A stretch of 64,000 nucleotides of DNA from contig JACEUU010000001.1 in NCBI GenBank assembly GCA_024998755.1, forward strand, positions 240,473 through 304,472. Reading direction: 5' to 3'. Under the pieces are notes generated by a model. It searched no databases, was not told the origin of the DNA, and saw only the letters and a list, made by a program, of their open reading frames with translations. The DNA is from Vampirovibrio sp. (GTDB lineage: Bacteria > Cyanobacteriota > Vampirovibrionia > Vampirovibrionales > JAJTHC01). Numbering within the stretch: the stretch's first letter is position 1; the number at the start of each line of letters is the position of its first letter. The translations under genes and the position numbers were made by a program. Of the stretch, positions 1 to 8,339 are shown one piece after another.

Positions 1-714
1 CTTCACATACCCCAACTGCTTCATGCGTGCCATAGAAGAATAAGATTCCATGCCAATCACACTATTCCTAGACCCATTAAACCCCACATCCGTAATAAAG
101 CCACACCGCCCCGCCAACAAGCGTTCATCCGCCGTTTGCACATGGGTATGCGTACCCACCATCGCACTAACGCCCATTTCAGCCGCAATTAACGCCAACA
201 CATTCTTTTCCGCCGTAGATTCCGCATGAATATCCACAAACACAACAGGCGTTTCCGCCAACAGTTGCGGAATATAATCTTCCATCGATTCCAACGGCGA
301 ATTGTAATTCGCCATGTAGGATTGACCTAAAATATTCAAAATCCCAATTTTAATGCCAAACGCCTCAATAATTCTAGCCCCCTGCCCCGGTACATTACCC
401 GGTAGGTTTGCAGGGCGAACCATGCAATGAGCCGAAGAAATATAATCCGCCGTTTCTTTTCTATCAAACGAATGATTACCACCTGTTACTGCATGAAAAC
501 CCTTATTTAGCAATTCATGATAATGCTTTTCAGAAATACCAAAACCATGCGTGCAGTTTTCCACATTGCCAATCACAATGGTCGGCGTATCCTGCTGATC
601 CACAAATTTATCTAAATAATGGTAAATAGCTTCCCTACCCGGCTTGCCAACCATGTCCCCAAAAAACAGAATGTCTACAAATCTTGGCATTAAGCTATTG
701 GTAGTCGTCATCAT
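1..714 (-). CDS. ymdB: YmdB-like metallophosphoesterase (partial, C-terminus off the left edge)
   Basis: Reading the minus strand from the ATG pair at 714 gives an open frame of 238 codons that runs off the window. The N-terminus carries the metal-binding FFGDMVGKPGRE signature, followed by GNVENCTHGFG, TGGNHSFD, RPANLPG, FVDIHAESTAEK and VGTHTHVQTADERLL. These are the hallmark blocks of the YmdB/TIGR00282 calcineurin-like family, which includes 2',3'-cyclic-nucleotide phosphodiesterases. Family members are about 260-280 aa, so only the last few dozen residues are missing. In many bacteria ymdB lies near rny and recA; recA is indeed the next gene upstream on this strand, 23 nt away, so the two may be co-transcribed. 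AGAAAG lies 11 nt before the start, the pattern seen at many genes in this window. The family assignment is firm; the substrate is inferred. Confidence 0.9.
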   Translation of the reverse strand, partial: MMTTTNSLMPRFVDILFFGDMVGKPGREAIYHYLDKFVDQQDTPTIVIGNVENCTHGFGISEKHYHELLNKGFHAVTGGNHSFDRKETADYISSAHCMVRPANLPGNVPGQGARIIEAFGIKIGILNILGQSYMANYNSPLESMEDYIPQLLAETPVVFVDIHAESTAEKNVLALIAAEMGVSAMVGTHTHVQTADERLLAGRCGFITDVGFNGSRNSVIGMESYSSMARMKQLGYVK

Positions 715-737
715 GGTAGGGAGCTCTTTCTAAACAA

Positions 738-1865
738 CTAGGCTTTTTCACTACCTGTAGTAGCCAACACCTTTTCAGTACCCGCAGGGGATTCAACCAC
801 CACAGGAGGCGTAGCAACCGCCAGTTTTTGTTCAGCCAATTTGGCTCTAACGCCTTGGTCAATTTCAGCCATTAACGAAAGATTATCTTTCAAATAATCT
901 CTCGCTTTTTCACGACCTTGCCCTAACCGAATATCGCCATAGCTAAACCAAGTACCCGCTTTTTTGACGATGCCCATATCCGCAGCCACATCTAAAATAC
1001 AGCCTTCTACAGAAATACCTTGCCCGTACAAAATATCAAATTCAGCAATTCTAAACGGCGGAGCTACCTTGTTTTTAACCACCTTACATTTAACGCGGTT
1101 ACCATATTCAACGCCGTCTTTTTTTAAAATTTCAATCCGACGAATATCCAACCGAACCGAAGCGTAAAACTTCAACGCATTACCACCCGTGGTCGTTTCC
1201 GGATTCCCCATGTAAACGCCAATTTTTTGACGTAACTGGTTAATAAAAATAACCGTAGTTCTTGTTTTGCCAACAATCGCCGTTAATTTCCGTAAGGCTT
1301 GGCTCATTAAACGGGCTTGTAACCCCATATGGGAATCACCCATTTCGCCTTCAATTTCAGCTTTTGGCACCAACGCCGCAACGGAATCGATAACAACAAT
1401 ATCCACCGCCCCTGAACGAACTAATTGCTCGGTAATTTCTAGGGCTTGCTCGCCTGTATCGGGTTGGGAAATGAGCAATTCGTCAATATTAACACCCAAA
1501 TTTTTAGCATACACAGGGTCTAAGGCGTGTTCAGCGTCAATAAAAGCAGCAATGCCTTTCGCTTTTTGAGCTTCAGCAATGAGGTTGAGGGTTAACGTGG
1601 TTTTACCGCTGGCTTCAGGGCCGTAAATTTCAATAACCCTTCCCCGAGGCAACCCACCCACGCCCAAAGCAATATCTAATGAAAGTGCCCCTGTTGGCAA
1701 TACATCAAACCCTGAACTGGGTTTGTCTCCAAATTTCATAATGGCACCTTTGCCAAAATCTTTTTCAATTTTTTCAAGTGTAAAGCCTAACGCTTTTTTG
1801 CGTTCTTGTAAGTCTGCCTCTTGTTGGGCTTCAGTTTGGTTAGAAGAGCGGCTCATCATCATCAT
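738..1865 (-). CDS. recA: Recombinase RecA
   Basis: RecA forms nucleoprotein filaments on single-stranded DNA, drives strand exchange and activates LexA-type self-cleavage. The 375-residue product has Walker A GPEASGKT near residues 82-89, the Walker B/switch region [14 protein letters not shown], loop L1 [20 protein letters not shown] and loop L2 with [28 protein letters not shown]. Length and motif order are normal. The open frame extends 27 codons upstream, but I place the start at the run of four consecutive ATG codons (1865-1854): RecA homologues begin about here, and AGAAAG sits 12 nt upstream. I found no convincing LexA operator in the 157 nt between recA and the divergent gene at 2023. 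The ymdB-like gene follows on the same strand. Confidence 0.98.
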   Translation of the reverse strand: MMMMSRSSNQTEAQQEADLQERKKALGFTLEKIEKDFGKGAIMKFGDKPSSGFDVLPTGALSLDIALGVGGLPRGRVIEIYGPEASGKTTLTLNLIAEAQKAKGIAAFIDAEHALDPVYAKNLGVNIDELLISQPDTGEQALEITEQLVRSGAVDIVVIDSVAALVPKAEIEGEMGDSHMGLQARLMSQALRKLTAIVGKTRTTVIFINQLRQKIGVYMGNPETTTGGNALKFYASVRLDIRRIEILKKDGVEYGNRVKCKVVKNKVAPPFRIAEFDILYGQGISVEGCILDVAADMGIVKKAGTWFSYGDIRLGQGREKARDYLKDNLSLMAEIDQGVRAKLAEQKLAVATPPVVVESPAGTEKVLATTGSEKA

Positions 1866-2022
1866 TATGTGGTGTTGCTTTCTGGCGTTTGGGGTAAACT
1901 GATAAAAGTTTATTAATTGTCGATTATTATAGTTTAGAGGAAGCATAGCTTACTGGCAACGTTTTCTATTTTTAAGCCTTTACTCTTGTAACATTCCAAC
2001 AGATTTAGGTGTTTTATTTACC

Positions 2023-3096
2023 ATGGTGATGCTACAACCTTCAGCAACGCAACCGTCTTATTCTCAAAAAGCCCTTGTTCCACAGGGGGCATTGCCAGTG
2101 GTAAAACAAAGCCCTACTAATACATCACAAAAAGTTGTACAGAAGCAACCTAAACATACGCAGTTTAACGCACTACCCCCTTGGCAATGGGCGATAGGGG
2201 CAGGGGCTATAACCGGATTATTAACCGGTAGTTTAGGGGCATTTATTGTAGGTAAACGCTACGAAACACCCCTAGAAGACGGTGCTTTAGGCTACTACAA
2301 CCAACGCCCCGCTAACCAAATTTGTTTAGAATTCAACAAAAAGCCCAAAGGCGAAAAAACTGAAACGCAACCGGTGGAATATCGGTCTCAAACCTACACC
2401 TACCGAACCTTAGCTGACAAAACAGACGAGCTGATTGGTTTTGATGTATTTGACGGTGAAGTAAAAAAAGGAAAACACTTATTCACACTAGAAAAATCTC
2501 CTTCAGGAAAAGAGGGGTATCGGCTCGGAGAACCTGTTAAAAACAAGCTTAAAGCAGAAGTAGACCTTAGTAACCCTTTCGCTATTTATAACGAGGCGGG
2601 AGCGTTGCAGCATTTTTTCTTGGCGGATAACCAAGACCCCTATTTTAAAGTGGAATGGCAAGGGGAACACTTTACGGGCAGTGTATTGTCAGATACCGAT
2701 GACAAAGCTTACGTTGAAGCGATAACAGGAACTATCCACAAAGAAACAGGTCTGTTGGAAGCAATACCAACCATTACCTTGCCGTCAACAACGGTAGAAT
2801 CTAGCCAGCAAGACTTCGCTAGCTCTGCTAAGGACGTTTTAGAAGGCTTTCATCAGGAAAAAATTCCGTTGAAACTGCCCGTTAGTGAAAAGCCTCATTT
2901 ACCTGTAGGAGCAAGGCTTGTGAAGTTCCCAACCCATCGGTTAGCTTCGTTTGCGTTTGCTGCTATTCCTACAGCTTTGGTGGTTACGGTTGTGGTGGGG
3001 TTAATTCAATGGTGCTTGCCCCCCACCAAGAAGAAGCAACAAGCGACGAAAAACCCCAATTTTGCCTTGTTGAATAAGTCTCGAAAAATTCAATAA
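2023..3096 (+). CDS. Hypothetical membrane-anchored protein
   Basis: I do not recognise this 357-aa protein. The first 45 residues are rich in Ser, Pro and Gln. A hydrophobic segment (about residues 52-78, with GAITGLLTGSLGAFIVG) looks like a transmembrane helix, and a second lies near the C-terminus (about 308-332). A charged, beta-looking domain of about 230 residues sits between them, so it is probably held outside the cytoplasm between two anchors. The C-terminal tail is basic (KKKQQ). It is divergent from recA. TTTAGGTG precedes the start by about 13 nt. It could be a lineage-specific envelope protein; nothing in it indicates catalysis. Confidence 0.7.
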   Translation: MVMLQPSATQPSYSQKALVPQGALPVVKQSPTNTSQKVVQKQPKHTQFNALPPWQWAIGAGAITGLLTGSLGAFIVGKRYETPLEDGALGYYNQRPANQICLEFNKKPKGEKTETQPVEYRSQTYTYRTLADKTDELIGFDVFDGEVKKGKHLFTLEKSPSGKEGYRLGEPVKNKLKAEVDLSNPFAIYNEAGALQHFFLADNQDPYFKVEWQGEHFTGSVLSDTDDKAYVEAITGTIHKETGLLEAIPTITLPSTTVESSQQDFASSAKDVLEGFHQEKIPLKLPVSEKPHLPVGARLVKFPTHRLASFAFAAIPTALVVTVVVGLIQWCLPPTKKKQQATKNPNFALLNKSRKIQ

Positions 3097-3104
3097 AATA
3101 TTTT

Positions 3105-3175
3105 TGTCATGTTGAGCGTAGTCGAAACATCCCCTTAGATAGGTAGGGAGATTTCTCGACCAGATCGAAATGACA
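3105..3175. repeat. Dispersed palindromic repeat (TGTCAT...TGACA type)
   Basis: The segment begins TGTCATGTTGAGCGTAGTCG and ends with the imperfect inverse (CGACCAGATCGAAATGACA), with CTTAG and GGGAGATTTCTC in the middle. Related sequences occur at 21118-21206 and 50155-50195. It lies between the convergent ends of the gene at 2023 and ftsH, where it could fold into a hairpin and act as a bidirectional terminator or an RNA-stability element. That role is inferred. Confidence 0.7.
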
Positions 3176-3189
3176 CAATTTCAAATGGA

Positions 3190-5226
3190 TTAGTTATTAA
3201 CTGCAACGGCTCGGTCTTCTCGAACACGGTTCATAATATCTGCCACTTCAACGTCATCCAACGTTTCTTTTTCCAACAAGGCTTTAGTTAAGGCTTCCAA
3301 CATATCACGGTTATCGCTTAACAACTGCCAAACGTGCTTGTACTGGTCATCGACCAAGCGTTTTACTTCCTCATCAATCGCACTGGCAAATTGTTCAGAA
3401 TAGTTGCGTTGCGTCCCAAAATCTCGTCCCATAAACATATGTTCGTTACTTTCGCCATAACAAACAGACCCTAACCGCTCATTCATGCCATAAGTGGTAA
3501 TAATGGAACGTGCCGTACGAGAAACCTTCTGCAAATCGTTCGAAGCACCCGTGGTGATGAAATCTTCCCCATAAATGAGTGCTTCCGCCACACGACCACC
3601 CAAGGCAACACCAATTTCGCCCAACATCCGACGCTTGGTCATATGGGTTGATTCCGCATCTTCATCAGGCGAATACCACGCATAACCCAACGCCATGCCT
3701 CTAGGGACAATCGTTACCTTCCGAAGGGGATCCATATCAGGCGTTAGCACGCACGTTAACGCATGACCAATTTCATGGTATGCGGTAATTTCTTTGTCTT
3801 TTTCGCTAATGATTTTTGATTTTTTCTCTAATCCAACCACTACTCTATCAATGGAATTTTCCACATCTAGCATATTAATGGTTTCTTTTTCTTGCCTAGC
3901 CGCCAACAATGCCGCCTCATTCAGCAAGTTCGATAAATCTGCCCCAGAAAAGCCGGAAGTCCGCTTGGCTAGGCGTTTTAAATCAACATCTTCTGCCAAT
4001 GGTTTACCTGTAGCGTGCACGGCTAAAATCTGTTCACGCCCCTGTAAATCAGGCTTATCAATCATGACTTGCCTATCAAACCGACCGGGGCGTAACAAGG
4101 CTTTATCTAAAATATCTGGACGGTTGGTTGCTGCAATAATAATAATACCCGTGGTGGCATCAAAGCCATCCATTTCTACCAGCATTTGGTTGAGCGTTTG
4201 CTCCCGCTCATCATTACCGCCACCCATGCCAGACCCCCGTTGTCTACCAACGGCATCAATTTCATCAATAAACACAATACAAGGCGATTGCTTCTTGGCT
4301 TGTTCAAATAAATCTCGAACACGGCTAGCACCCACACCCACAAACATTTCAACAAAATCAGACCCTGAAATGCTAAAGAACGGCACACCCGCTTCACCCG
4401 CAACAGCTTTAGCCAGCAAGGTTTTACCCGTACCCGGTGAACCCACTAACAGCACGCCTTTGGGTATTTTTGCCCCTAGTTTTAGGTATCTATCGGCGTT
4501 TTTTAGGAAGTCGACGACTTCTTCGAGTTCGCCTTTTGCTTCGTTAATGCCGGCAACATCTTTAAAGGTAATTTTAATGTTACTATCCATTTGAAGTTTG
4601 GCTTTGCTTTTCCCGAACGACATGGCTTGTCCGCCACCTGAAGCCATATTACGATACAAAACAAAAATCATAATACCTAAGAAAATAGGCAGTAGTAAGG
4701 AACTAACAATGCCCCACCACATTCCTTCACGTTCAGGGGGTTCAACCACTAAATCTACCTTAGCTTGTTCAACAATGGGCAACCAATGAGCCGTTGACCC
4801 AATAGGCAAGTGAACCCTGTAGTGGGCCGATGCCATTACGCTAGCTTCAGGTACAGGAATGCCTAACAGGGAATTAACCATTTTTTGAGCAGATTGCCGA
4901 CGTTCTTCCTGTTGTAATTTTTCAGCTTCCGCTTTTTGTGCAAGGGTTTGGGTAGCACTGCCTAATTTTTCGTTGGGTTTAGTGGTAATAACATCTGCTT
5001 TGCCAGCAGTAGCTGCTTTTAAAGAAGGCTTCCCAATAACTTCCAATTCCGCCCCTTTTTGTAATACTCGGATAATTTCGCCATGTTGAATTTTTTGAAT
5101 AAACGCTGTATAGGAAAGCATAGACGTTGGCATGGTTTGGTTATTCATTAATAACGAACTACCAAGTAGGGCTAGTAACACGAAAAACGTCATTAACAAC
5201 ACGCCAGTAGTTTGATGATTTTTCAT
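3190..5226 (-). CDS. ftsH: ATP-dependent zinc metalloprotease FtsH
   Basis: FtsH is a membrane-anchored AAA+ protease that degrades misassembled membrane proteins and short-lived regulators. The 678-aa product has a first transmembrane helix at about 8-27, a periplasmic loop, a second helix at about 170-191, Walker A GSPGTGKT (262-269), Walker [12 protein letters not shown], the second region of homology with [20 protein letters not shown], and the zinc site HEIGH at 484-488. The periplasmic part is about 140 residues, longer than the roughly 70 common in FtsH, and includes a Gln/Glu/Lys-rich helical insert at about 85-118. The start has AGAAAG 13 nt upstream. The gene stands alone, with DUF366 150 nt upstream on the same strand. 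Confidence 0.97.
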   Translation of the reverse strand: MKNHQTTGVLLMTFFVLLALLGSSLLMNNQTMPTSMLSYTAFIQKIQHGEIIRVLQKGAELEVIGKPSLKAATAGKADVITTKPNEKLGSATQTLAQKAEAEKLQQEERRQSAQKMVNSLLGIPVPEASVMASAHYRVHLPIGSTAHWLPIVEQAKVDLVVEPPEREGMWWGIVSSLLLPIFLGIMIFVLYRNMASGGGQAMSFGKSKAKLQMDSNIKITFKDVAGINEAKGELEEVVDFLKNADRYLKLGAKIPKGVLLVGSPGTGKTLLAKAVAGEAGVPFFSISGSDFVEMFVGVGASRVRDLFEQAKKQSPCIVFIDEIDAVGRQRGSGMGGGNDEREQTLNQMLVEMDGFDATTGIIIIAATNRPDILDKALLRPGRFDRQVMIDKPDLQGREQILAVHATGKPLAEDVDLKRLAKRTSGFSGADLSNLLNEAALLAARQEKETINMLDVENSIDRVVVGLEKKSKIISEKDKEITAYHEIGHALTCVLTPDMDPLRKVTIVPRGMALGYAWYSPDEDAESTHMTKRRMLGEIGVALGGRVAEALIYGEDFITTGASNDLQKVSRTARSIITTYGMNERLGSVCYGESNEHMFMGRDFGTQRNYSEQFASAIDEEVKRLVDDQYKHVWQLLSDNRDMLEALTKALLEKETLDDVEVADIMNRVREDRAVAVNN

Positions 5227-5299
5227 AAAGCGGAAGGGGCTTTCTGTTACATTGAAGACTAAAAAATATTAAGTGTTACTTTATTGTAACATAACTGGA

Positions 5300-5317
5300 G
5301 CCTCATTAAAATGAGGC
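5300..5317. other. Short hairpin between ftsH and DUF366 genes
   Basis: GCCTCATT and AATGAGGC form an 8-bp stem with a two-base gap. There is no T-run on either side, so it is not a classical terminator. It lies in the ftsH leader and could influence readthrough or mRNA stability; that is inference. Confidence 0.35.
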
Positions 5318-5373
5318 AACCCCTAAAAGTTCCTTAAATTCGGCTGTTAAGAGGGGCAACCTATACTACCATA

Positions 5374-5964
5374 CTACCGAACCGCACGAACTTTACAACA
5401 CGCTAGCCCGATATCTTTCCATTCATCGCTTAAAGCCCGCATAGCCTGTTCCGCCAAGGCCTGCACTTGGGGTCGCTCCAGCCCTAAATCGCTCATTAAG
5501 CCTGCGGTTTCAACCGGCGTACCCAAGCTTTCCACATTTAACCCTGCGTGAATCAGTACCGAAGTTGGACTAACCGTACAAATGGAAACCGAAAGCTTTT
5601 TGGTGCGTTGAAAAAATAAATCATCGCCTCGGCGTTCGATGAGGTGTCCTTCGAGTAAATCGTTCAGCTTGTGCTGAAGAATCGATGAAAATAGGCGTTG
5701 TACTAACACACCTTCTTGCAAGCCTACGCCAAAAATTTCCACAATAAAGTGGAGCATTTCTTGAGAGTAAATTTCATCGTCATTCAGTACGTCTTCTAAA
5801 TCAACCATGCTAGCAATCGAAACATCACATGGGCCACAAAACGCCGCAACGGCGTTGCCGAGGATGCCGAAATTTTTGTAAATCCAGTGGTTGGTAAGGG
5901 CATCGCCTGTGTAGGGCATGGCTTGTTCAATGTAGTGAGTTTGGATGGTCGTCATCATCATCAT
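5374..5964 (-). CDS. DUF366 family protein
   Basis: The 196-aa product matches the DUF366 family in my recognition: it has the segments FCGPCDVSIASMVDLED, LSVSICTVSPTSVLIHAGLN, GTPVETAGLMSDLG and a C-terminal helix ending KDIGLACCKVRAV. The family is conserved in cyanobacteria, their relatives and some archaea, and its biochemical role is unknown to me. Two clustered Cys (CGPC) and a late CC pair could bind metal, but this is speculative. The gene starts with four consecutive ATG codons (5964-5953), followed by Thr-Thr. AGAAAG lies 13 nt upstream of the first ATG. It is transcribed toward ftsH with a 147-nt gap and may share its transcript. Confidence 0.85.
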   Translation of the reverse strand: MMMMTTIQTHYIEQAMPYTGDALTNHWIYKNFGILGNAVAAFCGPCDVSIASMVDLEDVLNDDEIYSQEMLHFIVEIFGVGLQEGVLVQRLFSSILQHKLNDLLEGHLIERRGDDLFFQRTKKLSVSICTVSPTSVLIHAGLNVESLGTPVETAGLMSDLGLERPQVQALAEQAMRALSDEWKDIGLACCKVRAVR

Positions 5965-6076
5965 AGGTGGGAGGTGGCTTTCTAGGGGTAATTAAAAGAG
6001 GGTTAGCCCTTCTATTATAGCACCGCCTTGGTGAGGTTGCCTCTGTTTTTTGGGGGAAGTTGGGCGGGGTTGTTTT

Positions 6077-6222
6077 ATACCGATTCTCAGATTGAATAGC
6101 GTTAGATGGAGACTAGGCACAAGAGCGTTAAAAACCGCAGGAGTACATAGAGGTACTTTGAGGATTTTTGACTGGCTAGTAACAACGTATACGCTGACGA
6201 TATTTAAACTGAGAATCGGTAT
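6077..6222. mobile_element. MITE-like element with IS630-type inverted termini
   Basis: A 146-bp segment is bounded by a perfect 14-bp inverted repeat, ATACCGATTCTCAG at 6077 and its complement ending at 6222. The outer part resembles the ends of the IS630-family element at 36898-37980 (ACCAATTCCAAGTTTAAATAGCGT): after the first bases both continue with a TTTAAATA(G/T)CG-like block. There is no coding capacity. The interior resembles, in inverted orientation, the interior of the element at 12458-12603 (CGTTGTTACT, AATCCTCA, CTGCGGTT, TGCCTAG). It is most likely a non-autonomous passenger of an IS630-like transposase, lying just upstream of a tRNA gene. Confidence 0.75.
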
Positions 6223-6285
6223 TGGAGGGTTGCCAAGCGTTGTGTTTTAGGTATGATTAGAAGGTGAATAAATAGATGACTGCTA

Positions 6286-6357
6286 GGGCCTATAGCTCAA
6301 TGGTGGAGCAGGGAACTCATAATTCCTTGGTTGTAGGTTCGAATCCTACTGGGCCCA
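6286..6357 (+). tRNA. tRNA with CAT anticodon (tRNA-Met or tRNA-Ile2)
   Basis: A full cloverleaf can be drawn by hand: acceptor GGGCCTA pairs with TGGGCCC, D-stem GCTC/GAGC, anticodon stem GGGAA/TTCCT around the loop CTCATAA, and T-stem GTAGG/CCTAC with loop TTCGAAT, then discriminator A. The genomic sequence carries no CCA. The acceptor pairs at position 1 (G1-C72), so it is not the usual unpaired initiator type. Whether it is elongator Met or the lysidine-modified Ile tRNA cannot be decided from the anticodon alone. Confidence 0.93.
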
Positions 6358-6384
6358 GTTTTTCTTTTCTAGGTTGGTGAATCA

Positions 6385-7344
6385 ATGCTTTTCAGCGAAC
6401 GAAATGGGTACTTACCCAAAATACCGATACAAATAGAAAATTTTGATAAAGAATCGATTCGACATTTTATAGATTGTCTTGAGCATTTAAATTTGGAGTG
6501 TTGTGATTATGAAGATTACTCCTTTTCTAAAATCAATAATAAAATAAAAGAAGAATTCGTTATTAATAAGCGGGTATTCAATGCTGATGCCTTTGATCAG
6601 TTCTGTTTTTTTGATTCAAGGTATGGAGGAAATACAAGTTACACTCTTGATATTGGTGGGATTCATGAGTTTATATTAACCTTGAGTAAAAAAGGAAAAT
6701 GGTTTCATATCCTTGATTTTTTTGAGATTTTAATCCAAGATAAATTGATATCAGCAATTCAATTAAACGATATTTTTAAAAATATCGGGTGGGGATACAC
6801 TGCTACACAAATAGGTGAAATTGTCCCTTCTACTAATGAATTTGAGCTATCCTCATTAAATGAAGTCTTAACACTAAAAGATAGTCGATGGTCATCCGTT
6901 CAAAAAGCTTTTGAAAAAGCAATTATTACCTATTCAACTAGACCCAATACAGACTTTGCAACTGTCATCAATCAGGCTACAGTGGCATTAGATATTTTGG
7001 TTGGTATTTTATCTCAGAAAAAGGAATACAATACTGTTTCAAAGTGGATAGCAGGCAACAAGAAACATGCTTTAACACTTCTAACACCTAATGAAAAATT
7101 AGAGGTTATTGTAACAGAGCTAGAAGCTACAACTCAGAATATTTTGACTATTATTTCTAAGTTAAATGGTATTCGTGGCAATGAAACAGCACACGCAAAC
7201 AAACCGATTGACCAAGCTTTGACGCATTGGTATTTAGTCAATTGTTCAGCGTTCATTAACTTAATGATTCAACGACATACTGATCAGAGTGAAATAGAAG
7301 TCGTTCAAACTTTAACAAAACCAGTTAGTGAAGCACCATTCTAG
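6385..7344 (+). CDS. Abi/HEPN-like protein next to a tRNA (putative defence gene)
   Basis: This 319-aa product has no domain I can name with certainty. Its C-terminal third (about 165-300) is all-helical and contains NGIRGNETAHANKP. That gives R264 and H270 in the RX(4-6)H spacing of HEPN ribonucleases, and the region resembles the C-terminal domain of abortive-infection proteins (Abi_C-like). The first 160 residues are AT-rich in codon use and may be the sensing part. The gene is clearly richer in A+T than its neighbours and starts 28 nt after the tRNA. It is followed by a relic of the dapB 3' end, all signs of acquisition at a tRNA. No partner gene is adjacent. Function as an anti-phage or toxin gene is inference. 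Confidence 0.55.
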   Translation: MLFSERNGYLPKIPIQIENFDKESIRHFIDCLEHLNLECCDYEDYSFSKINNKIKEEFVINKRVFNADAFDQFCFFDSRYGGNTSYTLDIGGIHEFILTLSKKGKWFHILDFFEILIQDKLISAIQLNDIFKNIGWGYTATQIGEIVPSTNEFELSSLNEVLTLKDSRWSSVQKAFEKAIITYSTRPNTDFATVINQATVALDILVGILSQKKEYNTVSKWIAGNKKHALTLLTPNEKLEVIVTELEATTQNILTIISKLNGIRGNETAHANKPIDQALTHWYLVNCSAFINLMIQRHTDQSEIEVVQTLTKPVSEAPF

Positions 7345-7430
7345 TTATCCCAAAAGCACGCTAGCCCCCGATGCAACCCTGTGAACACTAGTCTGTTTAG
7401 TTCAGTTGAATAAGCCAATCCAGCACCCAT
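7341..7430 (-). pseudogene. Relic copy of the dapB 3' end
   Basis: On the minus strand this stretch encodes a short peptide ending in TGLHRGLACFWDN and a stop. The true DapB encoded at 8340-9185 ends AGLHRGLECFLDG and a stop, so nine residues around GLHRGLxCFxD and the stop position are shared. The DNA also matches imperfectly (AGCACnCTAGCCCC and TGCAAnCCTG). Upstream of this match I see no further DapB similarity. It looks like a decayed duplicate of the last roughly 15 codons, separated from the intact gene by the 7.4-8.3 kb segment. It overlaps the stop codon of the gene at 6385. Confidence 0.5.
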
Positions 7431-7542
7431 TTTTTCAAATTAATTATTAAGATAATTTGACAGAATTCGCTTAAATCAATATCATTCTTAATTGGGACTC
7501 GTATAAATTTACGTTTATTTAATTTATAGGATGGTGATGACA

Positions 7543-7731
7543 ATGAGAACTGCTGAATTTTCTTTACCCCCACTCGTTAATTTGAAGCCTGCATTTGGTG
7601 CTAAACAACCCAATGTATTGCCTCAAGGAGTTAACTTAACGAACCTTATCCCGACTCTTTTACAAGGGCTTCAGGAACAGAAATGGTTACGGTTAATGAG
7701 TCCGCTTCACTCAGAAGCGGTGCTTCTTTAA
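7543..7731 (+). CDS. Small ORF overlapping the repeat-protein gene
   Basis: A 62-codon frame starts at the ATG at 7543, with TATAGG about 12 nt upstream; an in-frame ATG exists at 7531. The peptide begins MRTAEFSLPPLVNLKPAFG and contains no recognisable domain. Its last 49 bases overlap the start of the next gene in another frame. Two readings are possible: a genuine small upstream gene coupled to the next, or one gene split by a frameshift near 7683-7731. The better ribosome site is at this upstream frame, which slightly favours the frameshift or translational-coupling views. Confidence 0.4.
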   Translation: MRTAEFSLPPLVNLKPAFGAKQPNVLPQGVNLTNLIPTLLQGLQEQKWLRLMSPLHSEAVLL

Positions 7732-8252
7732 GGCAAAAACTGCTTGCGTTTGCAGCAACTATTAGTACAGTACTTACGGGAGGTGTTCAAGCTTCTCAAG
7801 CCCATGGGTTCAGCAACACCGCACAAGAAACCCTGGCAAAAATGGAAGTACCTGTTGTAAAAGCCCTTGAAGCAACTGCTGGAGGAGCGGTTAAATCTGG
7901 CGAATATTTGCTGGCGAATCACCACTATCGCCATCCGCAACCAATGCAACATCATAGATACTACAATCCGCAACCAATGCAACATCATAGATACTACAAT
8001 CCGCAACCAATGCAACATCATAGATACTACAATCCGCAACCAATGCAACATCGTAGATACTACAATCCGCAACCAATGCAACATCGTAGATACTACAATC
8101 CGCAACCAATGCAACATCGTAGATACTACAATCCGCAACCAATGCAACATCATAGATACTACAATCCGCAACCAATGCAACATCGTAGATACTACAATCC
8201 GCAACCAATGCAACATCGTGAATACTACAATCCCTACCGTGGTGGATCCTAG
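7683..8252 (+). CDS. Secreted tandem-repeat protein (PQPMQHxRYYN repeats)
   Basis: The 189-aa product starts with a stretch resembling a signal peptide (RQKLLAFAATISTVLTGGVQASQA, split here by cleavage probably after ASQA or nearby). A short helical region follows, then nine copies of an 11-residue unit PQPMQHHRYYN with only H/R/E variation at one position, ending NPYRGGS. The repeat is rich in Tyr, His, Gln, Pro and Met, resembling exported structural or adhesive proteins. The nine His-rich units could bind metals or polyphenols; that is inference. The start context is weak (AGGAACAG some 10 nt before ATG) and overlaps an upstream small frame. A strong hairpin terminator follows. Confidence 0.6.
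   Translation: MVTVNESASLRSGASLRQKLLAFAATISTVLTGGVQASQAHGFSNTAQETLAKMEVPVVKALEATAGGAVKSGEYLLANHHYRHPQPMQHHRYYNPQPMQHHRYYNPQPMQHHRYYNPQPMQHRRYYNPQPMQHRRYYNPQPMQHRRYYNPQPMQHHRYYNPQPMQHRRYYNPQPMQHREYYNPYRGGS
7935..8231. repeat. Nine tandem 33-bp repeats
   Basis: The unit begins CCGCAACCAATGCAACATC and is 33 bp long, repeated nine times without spacers. Copies differ mainly at one base (CATCAT versus CATCGT) and at one position in the last copy. Because 33 is a multiple of three, copy-number change would keep the protein in frame, so this is an expandable coding minisatellite rather than a CRISPR array. Confidence 0.95.
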
Positions 8253-8297
8253 GTTGTGAGTGCCGTTGTCGTCATTTGTAGATAAATTATAGTTTAG

Positions 8298-8335
8298 ATC
8301 CCCCTGTAATCGACCAAATTCAGGGGGATTTTTCA
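8298..8335. terminator. Rho-independent terminator
   Basis: ATCCCCCTG (8298-8306) pairs with CAGGGGGAT (8321-8329), followed by TTTTTC on the plus strand. It terminates the repeat-protein gene and also lies just beyond the 3' end of dapB on the other strand. Confidence 0.9.
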
Positions 8336-8339
8336 AAAG

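Noticed and set aside
1866..2022. LexA operator in the recA leader
   Set aside because: I looked for the cyanobacterial and Gram-positive or E. coli type boxes and found no convincing palindrome.
3794..4594. 266-codon plus-strand frame opposite ftsH
   Set aside because: It is the shadow of the well-conserved FtsH AAA+ region and shows no protein features of its own.
7935..8231. CRISPR array
   Set aside because: The 33-bp units abut without spacers and are in frame with a coding gene; no cas genes are near.
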